This document shows, in pieces, positions 17,465-25,948 of a DNA stretch of 50,286 nt. Made by a program: the position numbers and the translations under genes. Source of the DNA: Paracoccaceae bacterium. GTDB lineage: Bacteria > Pseudomonadota > Alphaproteobacteria > Rhodobacterales > Rhodobacteraceae. The notes under the pieces are model-generated. The model ran no database searches, was not told the DNA's origin, and worked only from the letters and a program-made list of their open reading frames with translations. Within the stretch, counting starts at the first letter, position 1. Every line of letters begins with the position of its first letter. The stretch is from assembly GCA_002697345.1 (NCBI GenBank), contig NZVE01000044.1, positions 1-50,286 of the forward strand, read 5' to 3'.

Positions 17465-17959
17465 GTGCAAGCTCTGACTGCGCTGGTGGGTCACTATGAC
17501 TGGATATGGCCTCTGTGTGAAATTATTCACTTCATGGGTTTAATTTTGCTGATAGGAACCGTCGGTTTAATTGATTTACGTGTTCTGGGTATTGCACGTC
17601 AATTACCCTTGGTGTTTTTATACCGATTAGTTCCATGGGCGATTTTTGGTTTTATACTTTGTCTCTTAACCGGCCTAGTGTTTATCCTGGGAGATCCATT
17701 TAAGACTCCCATGGACACATTAACAAAGCTAACCTTTCAAATTAAAATGTTCTTTGTCGCTGTAGGTCTGATCAATGCATTGCTATTTGAATATTATTCA
17801 GACTTTAGACAGTTATCTCAAGTCGAAGGATTTAATGATGAAGCACCCAAGAAGATAAAGATAATTGCTGGAACTTCTTTAGCTGTTTGGTTGAGTGTTG
17901 TGTATCTTGGAAGGATGCTTCCCTATGGGGATTCATTCTATTTTATATTTTATTGGTAA
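17465..17959 (+). CDS. Small four-helix membrane protein, second of the pair
   Basis: A 164-residue membrane protein, the same length as the previous one and likely a diverged paralogue. It has hydrophobic spans near 17-42, 50-75, 90-110 and 138-162, with WPLCEIIHFMGLILLIGTVG in the first and LSVVYLGRMLPYG at the end. The helix-1 histidine (IIHFMG) matches the ALHAIG histidine of its neighbour. Start is GTG with a GGGGG-rich ribosome site about eight bases upstream; the gap to the previous gene is 16 bp, so they are co-transcribed. The two may form a heterodimer. Function unknown. Confidence 0.8.
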   Translation: MQALTALVGHYDWIWPLCEIIHFMGLILLIGTVGLIDLRVLGIARQLPLVFLYRLVPWAIFGFILCLLTGLVFILGDPFKTPMDTLTKLTFQIKMFFVAVGLINALLFEYYSDFRQLSQVEGFNDEAPKKIKIIAGTSLAVWLSVVYLGRMLPYGDSFYFIFYW

Positions 17960-18056
17960 GTATTGTTCATATCGGTTGATTATTGGATGCGGAGATAGAG
18001 CGCTGCAGGCATTAATCTAGTGACATTATTCAGGCCAACATTGACAGGTTAGTATC

Positions 18057-18476
18057 ATGAAAAAACAACTATTTAACGTTAGTATTGTATGCATCGTCAT
18101 GCTGTTTAGTGGGGCAAGTTGGTCTCATCATTCGTTTGCGGCTGAGTTTGATGTTAATCGGCCCGTAGAAATAATAGGGCAAGTAGTAAAAGTTCAGTGG
18201 ATTAATCCTCATGCATGGATTCATGTTGAGGTAGTCAACTCTGAGGGAAACGAAATCTGGAAGATTGAAGGCGGCACACCTAATACTTTATTTCGACGTG
18301 GAATTACCCGGGACACACTGCCTATAGGTACTAAGATTGTTGTGCGGGGCTACCAGGTAAAGGGCGGAGGTTTTGCTGCTAATGGGAGAGAAATTACCCT
18401 TGAAAATGGAAATAAATTGTTCGTTGGTACGTCCGGAGTGGGTGCCCCAGATGACGGGGCAGGGAAAAGCAAGTAG
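18057..18476 (+). CDS. Exported DUF6152-like protein
   Basis: A 139-residue protein with a Sec signal peptide (about 1-23, ending GASWSHH). The mature part HHSFAAEFDVNRPVEIIGQV followed by VQWINPHAWIHVEV and the strand GTKIVVRGYQVKGGGFAANG match what I know of the DUF6152 family, small periplasmic beta-barrel-like domains often found near TonB receptors and membrane DUF genes. The many histidines at the mature N-terminus (SHHSF) could bind metal. It is third in the operon, with a 97-bp gap from the previous gene. Function is unknown. Confidence 0.82.
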   Translation: MKKQLFNVSIVCIVMLFSGASWSHHSFAAEFDVNRPVEIIGQVVKVQWINPHAWIHVEVVNSEGNEIWKIEGGTPNTLFRRGITRDTLPIGTKIVVRGYQVKGGGFAANGREITLENGNKLFVGTSGVGAPDDGAGKSK

Positions 18477-18537
18477 ACCCGTACTGAGTTTTTCTTTTAT
18501 TAAGCTAGCAGAAGTTCACTAATCACGAGGGCTTGCA

Positions 18538-19029
18538 GTGGTCAGGTACACGAAAAAATACATAAATTCGATGACAGTGTTAGTGCTGTGCTTATCTTGG
18601 TTTTTAGCCGCTTGTGATCAAAAAGAGACAACAGGGTTATACAGTTCAGAAATAAACACACAACAAACCATGAATTGGGTACTTGACCCCCATGCAGACC
18701 TAATTTGGGACTCGTCAGGGTTTGTAGTAACTGCTCAAGGAGTTCAGAACTTAGCTCCAAGCACCGATGAAGAGTGGGACGCTGTCAGGAACGCCGCTGC
18801 CAGTATTGTCGAGGCTGGTAACCTTTTAATCATGCCTCATCATGCTCAAGGCAGAGATGCTTGGATTGGGCATTCTCGAGGGCTCCAGTTTACTGGAATG
18901 GAATTACTTAAGGCGGCGGAAAATAGAGATGCTCAAGCTCTTTTTGATTTGGGTGGACAGCTTTATATAAACTGCCAGTCTTGCCATAATCAGTATCTTA
19001 GCCTCGCCGCACAAGAGCGTCTCAACTAA
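18538..19029 (+). CDS. Haem-binding lipoprotein, cytochrome c prime-like
   Basis: A 163-residue lipoprotein. The signal peptide ends WFLAAC, giving a lipidated C26, and a single haem c motif CQSCH (C146, C149, H150) lies near the C-terminus inside a helical domain. A CxxCH close to the C-terminus is the layout of class II cytochromes c (cytochrome c prime). It would sit membrane-anchored in the periplasm and carry electrons or bind a small ligand. Start is GTG with GAGG seven bases upstream; the gap to the DUF6152-like gene is 61 bp. The stop overlaps the stop of the convergent CocE-type gene by two bases. Confidence 0.84.
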   Translation: MVRYTKKYINSMTVLVLCLSWFLAACDQKETTGLYSSEINTQQTMNWVLDPHADLIWDSSGFVVTAQGVQNLAPSTDEEWDAVRNAAASIVEAGNLLIMPHHAQGRDAWIGHSRGLQFTGMELLKAAENRDAQALFDLGGQLYINCQSCHNQYLSLAAQERLN

Positions 19030-20756
19030 GGAATTATGGGTAGGAGTATGTAAGGCGCTTGCGCTGGGTCAACATGGATACTGGTATCTCCACTGAAGAT
19101 TTCAGGCGGTCTGTCTCTTGGGTCATCATGCAAGAATGGACCGCAGCCACGTAGTTCATTTTTAAAGTTAGATAATCTCTGGCCGCTAGCATGAGGATAC
19201 TCATAATCCTTTCCTCTAATAGTTACAGCAAGCTGGTAACCTTTGGGAACTACAATCGAGGTTGGCCATATTTCGATGTCGACATCTACCTTTTCTCCGG
19301 GACGAAGCGATTGTTTTTCATCATGGGAATGGAAAGGCCTCCATGGTGTCGATAGTTTGTGATCTAGTTTCCGATGCGACGCTCTAAGCCATCCCTGAGC
19401 AATAGGTGTATTTGGGTCTATCGCTCCTTGAAATACTACTTCTTCCCCATCCGGAGAGAACACGCGCAAAATAACAAACAAATCTGCATCAGATGTTGAT
19501 GAGGACACGCAAAGTTTGATGGCACTGGGCCCCGTGATCTCTGTTTCCGTTTCAAGTGGGGCCGACATAAAAGTGATGCCTTCTCCCATTGCTTCAAAAC
19601 TTAATATTGAGTTCTCTACCGGAAGACTTTGAGAGAGAATATTATTGTTTGGGTCAAGATAAAATTTCGTCCACTGTGTTCGTGGAATGGGCCAGTTATC
19701 CTCAGTACGCTCATCAAAACCATCAGTTCTGCGAACCTGTAATTGAACGGGTGGCTGATCCAGCCAGCCATTGTCTTCCCCTTTTAGGAAGTGTCCAAAA
19801 AAACGTTTTTGCAGGGCGATGCCATAGTCGGTATAAAACTCTGTCCAATGCTCAAGACCATGAGCCTCTAGCCATTTTTGTTCAGAGGATGCGCGCATAA
19901 ACCCTTCAAAGTTACCTCTGGGGTGCAAACCTTGGCCTCCCCAATTTGCCGCTGTTAACAGTGGGGTAGTTATCTTTGACCAAACTGCAGATCTTTCCTT
20001 GTGGTAGTCATCATCCAATGGGTGTGCAAGAATATCGTCTCCAAAGTTGCAGCGATTTTGCGCAAGTTCATCATCGGTTAAGCTCTTAGTTCCGCAGATC
20101 AGCTCACCAGTTACTTGGCTTTTTGGTCCTCGCTCAGCTAAACCATGTTGAACATTTTTCACCTGCATGTCGTACCAGTTTGCCCAAAATGTACTCAGTA
20201 TTCCGCCATGATGTGTCATGTCGCGGTACCAATCGGTCGCACCCTCCCAGACGCACATTGCAGCCAAATGAGAGGGTTGCAGAGAGGCGACTTGCCAAGC
20301 ATTAATGCCATAGTAGGAGACGCCATTTAGTCCGACTTTACCATTGCTCCATGATTGAACCCCAGCCCATTGGATACATTGTGCGTAATCTTCAGTTTCC
20401 CTCGGTGAGAAGTGGTCCACATAGCCTGGCGATGCGCCACAACCCCGGGAGTCTACCCGAATACAAACATAACCATCTGGCACCCATTTTTCAGGGTCTA
20501 CGACCTCCCAGTTTTGATATTTATTCGTAGACCCTGCAGGTACATCAGGATGCTCATCAACCATACGTTGCCATGCACTTGGATAACCTTCCTGAAAAGA
20601 CAAACCTTTTGCATAAGGTCCATGGGTTAGGATGACTGGGTATTTACCATCATCAATAGGACGAAATATATCTGCTCGAAGAACTAATCCATCATCCATT
20701 GTGATTTCGACATTCCAATCAATGCGCATATTGTCCTGAATTTGTGAATCTGCCAC
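19026..20756 (-). CDS. CocE/NonD-family hydrolase (X-Pro dipeptidyl-peptidase S15-like)
   Basis: A 576-residue hydrolase of the cocaine esterase/S15 group. It has the N-terminal alpha/beta fold with ILTHGPYAKG, RVDSRGCGASPGY (about 100-112), the nucleophile elbow GVSYYG (Ser147) and WEGATDWYRD, then a C-terminal jelly-roll (about 350-570) with LQVRRTDGFDERTEDNWPIP. Such enzymes split esters, amides or acyl-amino bonds. There is no signal peptide, so it acts in the cytosol. It is the last gene of a five-gene run on this strand led by a TetR regulator; the gap to the dehydrogenase upstream is 29 bp. The substrate is unknown. Confidence 0.9.
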   Translation of the reverse strand: MADSQIQDNMRIDWNVEITMDDGLVLRADIFRPIDDGKYPVILTHGPYAKGLSFQEGYPSAWQRMVDEHPDVPAGSTNKYQNWEVVDPEKWVPDGYVCIRVDSRGCGASPGYVDHFSPRETEDYAQCIQWAGVQSWSNGKVGLNGVSYYGINAWQVASLQPSHLAAMCVWEGATDWYRDMTHHGGILSTFWANWYDMQVKNVQHGLAERGPKSQVTGELICGTKSLTDDELAQNRCNFGDDILAHPLDDDYHKERSAVWSKITTPLLTAANWGGQGLHPRGNFEGFMRASSEQKWLEAHGLEHWTEFYTDYGIALQKRFFGHFLKGEDNGWLDQPPVQLQVRRTDGFDERTEDNWPIPRTQWTKFYLDPNNNILSQSLPVENSILSFEAMGEGITFMSAPLETETEITGPSAIKLCVSSSTSDADLFVILRVFSPDGEEVVFQGAIDPNTPIAQGWLRASHRKLDHKLSTPWRPFHSHDEKQSLRPGEKVDVDIEIWPTSIVVPKGYQLAVTIRGKDYEYPHASGQRLSNFKNELRGCGPFLHDDPRDRPPEIFSGDTSIHVDPAQAPYILLPIIP

Positions 20757-20785
20757 GAATACTCCTGAGGGATTTAAATCGTTAA

Positions 20786-21667
20786 TTATTTAGGTTGGGT
20801 CATTTTCTCGGTGACATAACGAATAACTTCAACGGCATCGGCATCAGCGAAACCACCATCTATAGTTGCCGAATAGGTTTCGAGTACACCATTAGTTGCT
20901 GGCATTGGCACTCCAAATTTTTCTCCCGTATCGAGCATTGAAAGCAAATCTTTTTTCATGCTTGCCACATCAAAAGCTACGGGACTAGGCTCGCCCATGA
21001 TGGTGGGTATTTTGAGTCCAAGTACCGCCAGAGCAGCAGAACTATCTTGAATGGTGTCTAACATCAAATCTAGATCTAAACCGCCTTGAGTTCCCATGGC
21101 GATGGCTTCGGCCAGTGAACCCCAGTAAACCGCGAGCGGAAGATTAACGACCAACTTAAGCACTGTCCCTTGTCCTACTGGACCTGCATGAACAATACGG
21201 CGACCAAAAACATTCAGTATTGGTTCTGCAGTCTTGAAGTCTTCATCACTGGCCCCACACATCACCAGCAGTTTCCCAATTTTCGCAGGGGCGACTGTCC
21301 CAGATACTGGAGCATCAACAAAACTTGCACCTTTGTTTCTTACTTGTTGGGCTATGTGTTTGACAGTAGGGGGGCGCAAGGTGCTCATATCAATAAATAA
21401 TTTTCCCTCTACAGGGACACTCAGCAATCCGTCTGGATCCTCAAAGACTGCACAGATCGCTGCATCATCAGTTAGCATGGATACGACCACATCTACCGAG
21501 CTTGCTAAGGCAGCAGGTGATGGTGCCGCTTTAGCGCCTAAGCTTACTAAATGATCTACCTTATCCGAGCTTCGATTCCATACACTTAAATTATATCCAG
21601 CCTCCATGAGTAATGGCGCCATAACAGAGCCCATTTTTCCAAGACCAAGAAAACCTATCGATATCAT
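20786..21667 (-). CDS. 3-hydroxyisobutyrate dehydrogenase-family NAD(P) oxidoreductase
   Basis: A 293-residue beta-hydroxyacid dehydrogenase of normal length. It opens with the Rossmann motif GFLGLGKMGSVMA, has the substrate-binding DAPVSGTVAPAKIGKL (about 118-133) and the catalytic lysine region GQGTVLKLVVN (Lys near 168). It oxidises a 3-hydroxy acid or reduces a semialdehyde using NAD(P). A second member of the same family is encoded at 23138-24073 in the same operon, with the RidA fusion in between, so the two probably act on related substrates or in consecutive steps. Confidence 0.93.
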   Translation of the reverse strand: MISIGFLGLGKMGSVMAPLLMEAGYNLSVWNRSSDKVDHLVSLGAKAAPSPAALASSVDVVVSMLTDDAAICAVFEDPDGLLSVPVEGKLFIDMSTLRPPTVKHIAQQVRNKGASFVDAPVSGTVAPAKIGKLLVMCGASDEDFKTAEPILNVFGRRIVHAGPVGQGTVLKLVVNLPLAVYWGSLAEAIAMGTQGGLDLDLMLDTIQDSSAALAVLGLKIPTIMGEPSPVAFDVASMKKDLLSMLDTGEKFGVPMPATNGVLETYSATIDGGFADADAVEVIRYVTEKMTQPK

Positions 21668-21690
21668 TTTAAAATTACCTAATATTTTGT

Positions 21691-23064
21691 TTAGTCGGGC
21701 ACATATGCAATTAAATCGAGCAATGTGTTGGCGCCTTCTACGACCATAGGGCCACCAGCAATACCGATAGTAGTGGATACCGGCCTGTCACCTGGAAAGT
21801 AACTAGCCCACTCTTGAATTGAGTCGGAGAACCATTGCAGATCATTGTGAAAGCAGACTCGGCGGACTATATTCTCAACTGAAGTCCCTGCTGCCTCACA
21901 GATACTAGATACGTTCTTCATCATGTAACGCATTTGATTTTGGCCAGGTGAGCCATACCAAGGCGCATTGGGATGGCGAATCATCCCTTGCGCAATCACC
22001 CCTGATGAATCAAAAGCCATCTGAGTACTAAAGAACAAAAAGTTTCCGACTTTGATCGCCTGAGGTTCATGCCCCGGTTGCTCTGGTGCATCTGCTGTTT
22101 CAATAGTGTGTTTGGTCAAAGTTGCATCGTTAGCCAGTAGGGTGAGAGAAACCTCTACTCTGCATCCGCGCACACCCATTCCCATATACGGAACTACAAC
22201 GCGAGCGGGAGGGTTGTGGGGGAACCAATGTTTCCAGACCTCATCCATTGCGGCAAAATCACTCGGATGACCTATGTAAACTTCCGCTTTAACTGCTTGC
22301 TCCAGTGAACTTCCCGCTGACTCAGCGACCAGTGCAAGTTTTTGAAGTGTGCGTTCAGTTTGTTGTGCAACACTTGAATCAAACCACATTTTGGTGTCTG
22401 AAATAGATCCAGACGACTCGCCCATTGTGGCAGAGTTTGAATTTTCCCCGTCCCATTCTAGTGCTGATTCTGCCGATAAAAATACCCAGTCACCCCGTCG
22501 CAGTGCTGATGCATGAGCCCCTGGAGGAAGAGTCATCCCGCTGGGAGCACCATAGGTCTTAGTTTCGTGTTCATCGTCGAAGCAAATCATATCAACTTCT
22601 AATTGGGTGTCTCTCCACATAAGTTCGCTACATCCGACACTAGATGAAGGTGGGCAGTTGGTGACAAACTTCTGACGTGATCGCAGATAGGGTTCAATGC
22701 TCAAATTTGGCCAATTATTGCCTTCTTCAAAGTCCTTGATACTGGGGTTTTTATCGGCAAAATATTGCCAAATTCGGACCAAATCCTTGTTAATGTCACA
22801 ACCGGTTGCCTTAATAGTGTCTGCAAGATTGCCTAAGACATAATCTGACTCCAAAGAAAGTTGACCCTTCAAATATCGATTCTCTTGTCTTATCTCAGGG
22901 GCTAGACCCGTCTTCATGTCACTGGCAAGCTGTCCAGCAATAAATACCCAGCCGCCAGCTTTTATGGCAGGGCTGTAAGGCATTAATGGTTTTGGAACGC
23001 CCGCTTCTAGGCCTGGCCATATGGCCTCAGGTAAAGAACTCTTTTTTGAACTCTGCTTTTTCAT
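21691..23064 (-). CDS. Triple RidA (YjgF/YER057c/UK114) domain fusion
   Basis: A 457-residue protein with three RidA-like units (about 25-160, 178-312 and 332-455), while single-domain members are about 130 residues and form trimers. RidA proteins hydrolyse reactive enamines/imines using an arginine in a PAR motif. Only the middle unit keeps it (PPARVVVP, R288, with RVEV glutamate E304); unit 1 has PPSSSVG and unit 3 has RPVSTTIG in that place. The fusion may thus be a covalent pseudo-trimer with one active face. Within an operon of two hydroxyacid dehydrogenases and a CocE-type hydrolase it could clear an imine made in an amine or amide pathway. This role is inference. Confidence 0.87.
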   Translation of the reverse strand: MKKQSSKKSSLPEAIWPGLEAGVPKPLMPYSPAIKAGGWVFIAGQLASDMKTGLAPEIRQENRYLKGQLSLESDYVLGNLADTIKATGCDINKDLVRIWQYFADKNPSIKDFEEGNNWPNLSIEPYLRSRQKFVTNCPPSSSVGCSELMWRDTQLEVDMICFDDEHETKTYGAPSGMTLPPGAHASALRRGDWVFLSAESALEWDGENSNSATMGESSGSISDTKMWFDSSVAQQTERTLQKLALVAESAGSSLEQAVKAEVYIGHPSDFAAMDEVWKHWFPHNPPARVVVPYMGMGVRGCRVEVSLTLLANDATLTKHTIETADAPEQPGHEPQAIKVGNFLFFSTQMAFDSSGVIAQGMIRHPNAPWYGSPGQNQMRYMMKNVSSICEAAGTSVENIVRRVCFHNDLQWFSDSIQEWASYFPGDRPVSTTIGIAGGPMVVEGANTLLDLIAYVPD

Positions 23065-23137
23065 AACCTTGTACCTATAGAATAAAATGTTTAAATATAT
23101 TGAGTAGCCATTGATGTACTCTCATCTAATTGCATCC

Positions 23138-24073
23138 CTAACTCTTGTTCATTTCAGCTTGTTTTTGCACAGCCATATTTTGTAGAACAGCGAAAACAGC
23201 AGCGGTATCTTGTTCACCAAAACCCTCTGCCATAGCCGATTCATAGATGGGTGAGGTTGCTGAAAAAAGAGGAGTGGATACACCTATTTCATCGGCAAAT
23301 TCTTTGATTATTTTCATATCTTTGTCCCAAATCGCCAGTTTCATAGTAGGTGGAACATAGGTGCCCTTTGCCATCAGAGGGCTTCTTAATTCAAAAATTC
23401 TTGAACTACCCGCCCCAGAAGCAATAACTTCACAGAACATATCTGCATCTAGACCACTAGCTACTGCAAGCGACAGTGCTTCCGCCGTTGCCACATTGTG
23501 AATGGCAACTAATAAGTTAGCGGCAATCTTCATTTTGGTGCCTTGGCCGAATTCTCCGATATAGAAAACGCTGCGAGCAAAACAATTGAAGACTGAGACT
23601 AGAGAATGGTAGGAGTCATTGGAACCGCTGGCATATATGGCTATGTCGCCAGTTTTAGCCTGCGCACCTGTACCGCTGATTGGGCAATCGAAAAATTCAA
23701 TACCCGCTTTTGCAAGCCGGTCATGGTTGTGCACCTTACAATCAATACTCAACGTACTAAGATCTGCAATTATGGGTTTTAGGGCAGCTACTTTTGGATC
23801 ATTTAGTATTTGAGTTACTGTTGAGTTAAGAGCCTCCTCGTTAGGAAGGCTCAGCAATATTAGGTCTGAGCATTGAGCAACTGCGGTAGCATTTAGTTGG
23901 GTTTTAACACCAATGATGTGTGCTTCTTTGCTAGATCTTTCATCTGGGTCGTAGCCGTACGTTTGATATCCATGTGTCACTAGATGATTGGCTAACGCTG
24001 AGCCCATTATTCCAAGGCCAATTACACCAACGCGTGGATGGGTTTTTGTCTTGGGAGTCTTTAGTGTTGTCAT
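23138..24073 (-). CDS. 3-hydroxyisobutyrate dehydrogenase-family NAD(P) oxidoreductase
   Basis: A 311-residue beta-hydroxyacid dehydrogenase. A short basic N-terminal tail precedes GVIGLGIMGSALANHL (nucleotide-binding), then DCPISGTGAQAKTGD (substrate loop) and GQGTKMKIAANLLVAIHN with the catalytic lysine. The last residues are charged and lysine-rich. It is a paralogue of the protein at 20786-21667 but clearly diverged, so the pair does not look like a recent duplication. It follows the TetR gene by 11 bp and is probably its direct target. Confidence 0.92.
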   Translation of the reverse strand: MTTLKTPKTKTHPRVGVIGLGIMGSALANHLVTHGYQTYGYDPDERSSKEAHIIGVKTQLNATAVAQCSDLILLSLPNEEALNSTVTQILNDPKVAALKPIIADLSTLSIDCKVHNHDRLAKAGIEFFDCPISGTGAQAKTGDIAIYASGSNDSYHSLVSVFNCFARSVFYIGEFGQGTKMKIAANLLVAIHNVATAEALSLAVASGLDADMFCEVIASGAGSSRIFELRSPLMAKGTYVPPTMKLAIWDKDMKIIKEFADEIGVSTPLFSATSPIYESAMAEGFGEQDTAAVFAVLQNMAVQKQAEMNKS

Positions 24074-24084
24074 GGTAAAGATCT

Positions 24085-24717
24085 CTAGTGTTGGATCGCT
24101 TTGTTGCCCTCAAGCATCGTGCTTACAGCGCGGGATACGATCTCATTAAAATTACTGCTAACTCGGCTACGATAAACGTGTTTGCGTATGGCGTGATAAA
24201 ATAAGCCACCATGCATAACCCAGACATGGTCTAATTCAATTTGGTCAATTGGGTTTATATCTATATCTGGCAGCCCGCAATAGTGTCTTAATTCAATGCA
24301 AATTGGCGCTAGGATTTTTTCTTCGACGAGACCGATGTAATGTTTATTTAACGGCTCTTCCATGAGAGCGGAAAACATATAAATACGAATCCATTCATTT
24401 CGATAAGTAGCTTCAGAATAGTTGCAGTAAAAGTCGCATAATCTTTTGTGCAGCGGCTGACTTCTATCAGTTAATGCCTCTGACCACACGGGGTCGAGTT
24501 TGTTAATATAGACTTCGTTAAAAACGCGCTCTATTAGTGATCGTTTCGTTGGAAAATAGCGATAGAGAAGAGGTTGAGTAATACCAAGTTGCAAAGCTAG
24601 TTCTCTGGTTTGCCCTGAAAATCCTTTTTCTGCGAAAAATTTAATCGCACCTTCTAGGATCTGCTTCTCGCGATCTTCGGGTGATAAGCGACGAGTACTA
24701 CTAACTTTAGCGTTCAA
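24085..24717 (-). CDS. TetR/AcrR-family transcriptional regulator
   Basis: A 210-residue TetR regulator. The DNA-binding part is clear: REKQILEGAIKFFAEKGFSG, then TRELALQLGITQPLLYRYFPTKRSL (helix-turn-helix, about 38-62). The C-terminal ligand domain has no recognised specificity. It heads the operon that continues with two dehydrogenases, the RidA fusion and the CocE-type hydrolase, so it most likely represses its own operon until an inducer appears. A partly symmetric stretch at 24741-24770 is a candidate operator. Confidence 0.93.
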   Translation of the reverse strand: MNAKVSSTRRLSPEDREKQILEGAIKFFAEKGFSGQTRELALQLGITQPLLYRYFPTKRSLIERVFNEVYINKLDPVWSEALTDRSQPLHKRLCDFYCNYSEATYRNEWIRIYMFSALMEEPLNKHYIGLVEEKILAPICIELRHYCGLPDIDINPIDQIELDHVWVMHGGLFYHAIRKHVYRSRVSSNFNEIVSRAVSTMLEGNKAIQH

Positions 24718-24740
24718 TATAAACCTCTATATTATGGTAA

Positions 24741-24770
24741 GTTTACTGTTTTTCTGAAACTACAGTTTAT
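24741..24770. promoter_or_regulatory. Candidate TetR operator upstream of the TetR-led operon
   Basis: ACTGT (24745-24749) and ACAGT (24762-24766) form inverted arms, with a small inner dyad around TTTCTGAAA, starting 24 bases before the TetR start codon. Symmetry is partial and no second copy was found, so confidence is low. Confidence 0.3.
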
Positions 24771-24858
24771 CAGATGATAAATAAAAACTCTATAACTCAA
24801 GGGGGGCTGCGGCGCTTTTCTATGTAGGTTTTTGTAGCATTGCCCGCGAGTAGGAGGG

Positions 24859-25896
24859 CTAAGCTTGCTTGTATCTTGCGATGCCGTCGCTACCGATGTC
24901 GACCACTAGTTCTTTTGAGCTCACAAGATAGTTTAGGTTAGCAACAGCCTCTCCCACTGCAATAACCATATTACCAATATTGATCTTGCTTTTGAATAAT
25001 ATTGGAAACACTTCAGCTACGGATCGAGGTTGTGAGCAGAACTCTAAAAGATCCTGAAGCCCTTTTTTATGTTCATTAATCATATCCTGAAGCCTAAGAT
25101 GAACACCGTAAAAAGGATCCCCGTGGGAAGGTAAAATAAGGACATCTTTATTAAGCCTGTTTTTAAGGGACTCACAGCTACGTAAAAAGTTGTGAAGGGG
25201 GTTAGCTCTAGGTTCATCAGGACGTACGCTAATATTGGGAGAAATTCTGGGTAGAATTTGGTCGCCGGCGATCATTATATTAAGTGATTTGCAGTGCAGG
25301 CAGATGTGCTCGGGGGAGTGTCCCTCTACAATAATAACTGTCCATTGTAGAGATCCGATTTGAAGCACTTGGTTATCTGTAAGTCGTTTGTAATGGCTAG
25401 GAAGCGGCGAGACAAAATCACTTCTATTATTAAATCGAACCTTAAACTCATCTAAAATTGATTCCTCAACCCCCGCTGCCCGAAAGAATGCTACGGTGGC
25501 CTCAGGTGGGTCGCTTTTGATCTCATTAATAATGACTCTACTGGAGAGATATTCAGTGCGAGACATGCACAGTGTTGCGCCCCATTTTTCCACTAACCAT
25601 CCTGCAAGGCCTAAGTGGTCAAAATGCATATGCGTAACGATGACTTGTTTGACTGGCTTGGAATTGAGATGGGTGCTAAAAATTTCTTCCCAGAGCGCCT
25701 TTGTATCTTCTGTAGCCATTCCAGTATCAACTAAGGTCCACCCGTCTTGTTCCTCTAGCATCCATAAATTAATGTGATTTAAACTAATAGGAAGAGGCAT
25801 GCGTACCCAGAAAATACCTGGGCCTACCTCAATTAGTTCGCCAGGATTAGGACGGTTATCAAAAGGATAAGATAGCCCATTAGATCCTGTTTTCAT
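24859..25896 (-). CDS. MBL-fold metallo-hydrolase
   Basis: A 345-residue metallo-beta-lactamase-fold hydrolase with the metal motif THMHFDHLGLAG (about 88-99), a GHSPEH histidine, a GDQ aspartate and a final SHGDP histidine. About 90 extra C-terminal residues look helical, as in the LACTB2/glyoxalase II-like group. It probably hydrolyses a thioester, lactone or ester in the cytosol. No signal peptide is present, unlike the MBL lipoprotein at 28262. The strong ribosome site AGGAGA precedes the ATG. It lies 52 bp downstream of the LacI-family gene and is likely co-transcribed with it, so it may be part of the LacI regulon. Confidence 0.9.
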   Translation of the reverse strand: MKTGSNGLSYPFDNRPNPGELIEVGPGIFWVRMPLPISLNHINLWMLEEQDGWTLVDTGMATEDTKALWEEIFSTHLNSKPVKQVIVTHMHFDHLGLAGWLVEKWGATLCMSRTEYLSSRVIINEIKSDPPEATVAFFRAAGVEESILDEFKVRFNNRSDFVSPLPSHYKRLTDNQVLQIGSLQWTVIIVEGHSPEHICLHCKSLNIMIAGDQILPRISPNISVRPDEPRANPLHNFLRSCESLKNRLNKDVLILPSHGDPFYGVHLRLQDMINEHKKGLQDLLEFCSQPRSVAEVFPILFKSKINIGNMVIAVGEAVANLNYLVSSKELVVDIGSDGIARYKQA

Positions 25897-25948
25897 TTTA
25901 TTCTCCTAAGCGAAAGCGGTGCATTAAAGTGTTTCTATAACTCAGTAT

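Noticed and set aside
19046-19062. GCGCTTGCGC, similar to an operator half
   Set aside because: Within the C-terminal coding part of the CocE-type gene, far from any start, and without the flanking bases.
20786-24073. Recent duplication of the two hydroxyacid dehydrogenase genes
   Set aside because: The two proteins share family motifs only and differ in most other positions, so they are old paralogues.
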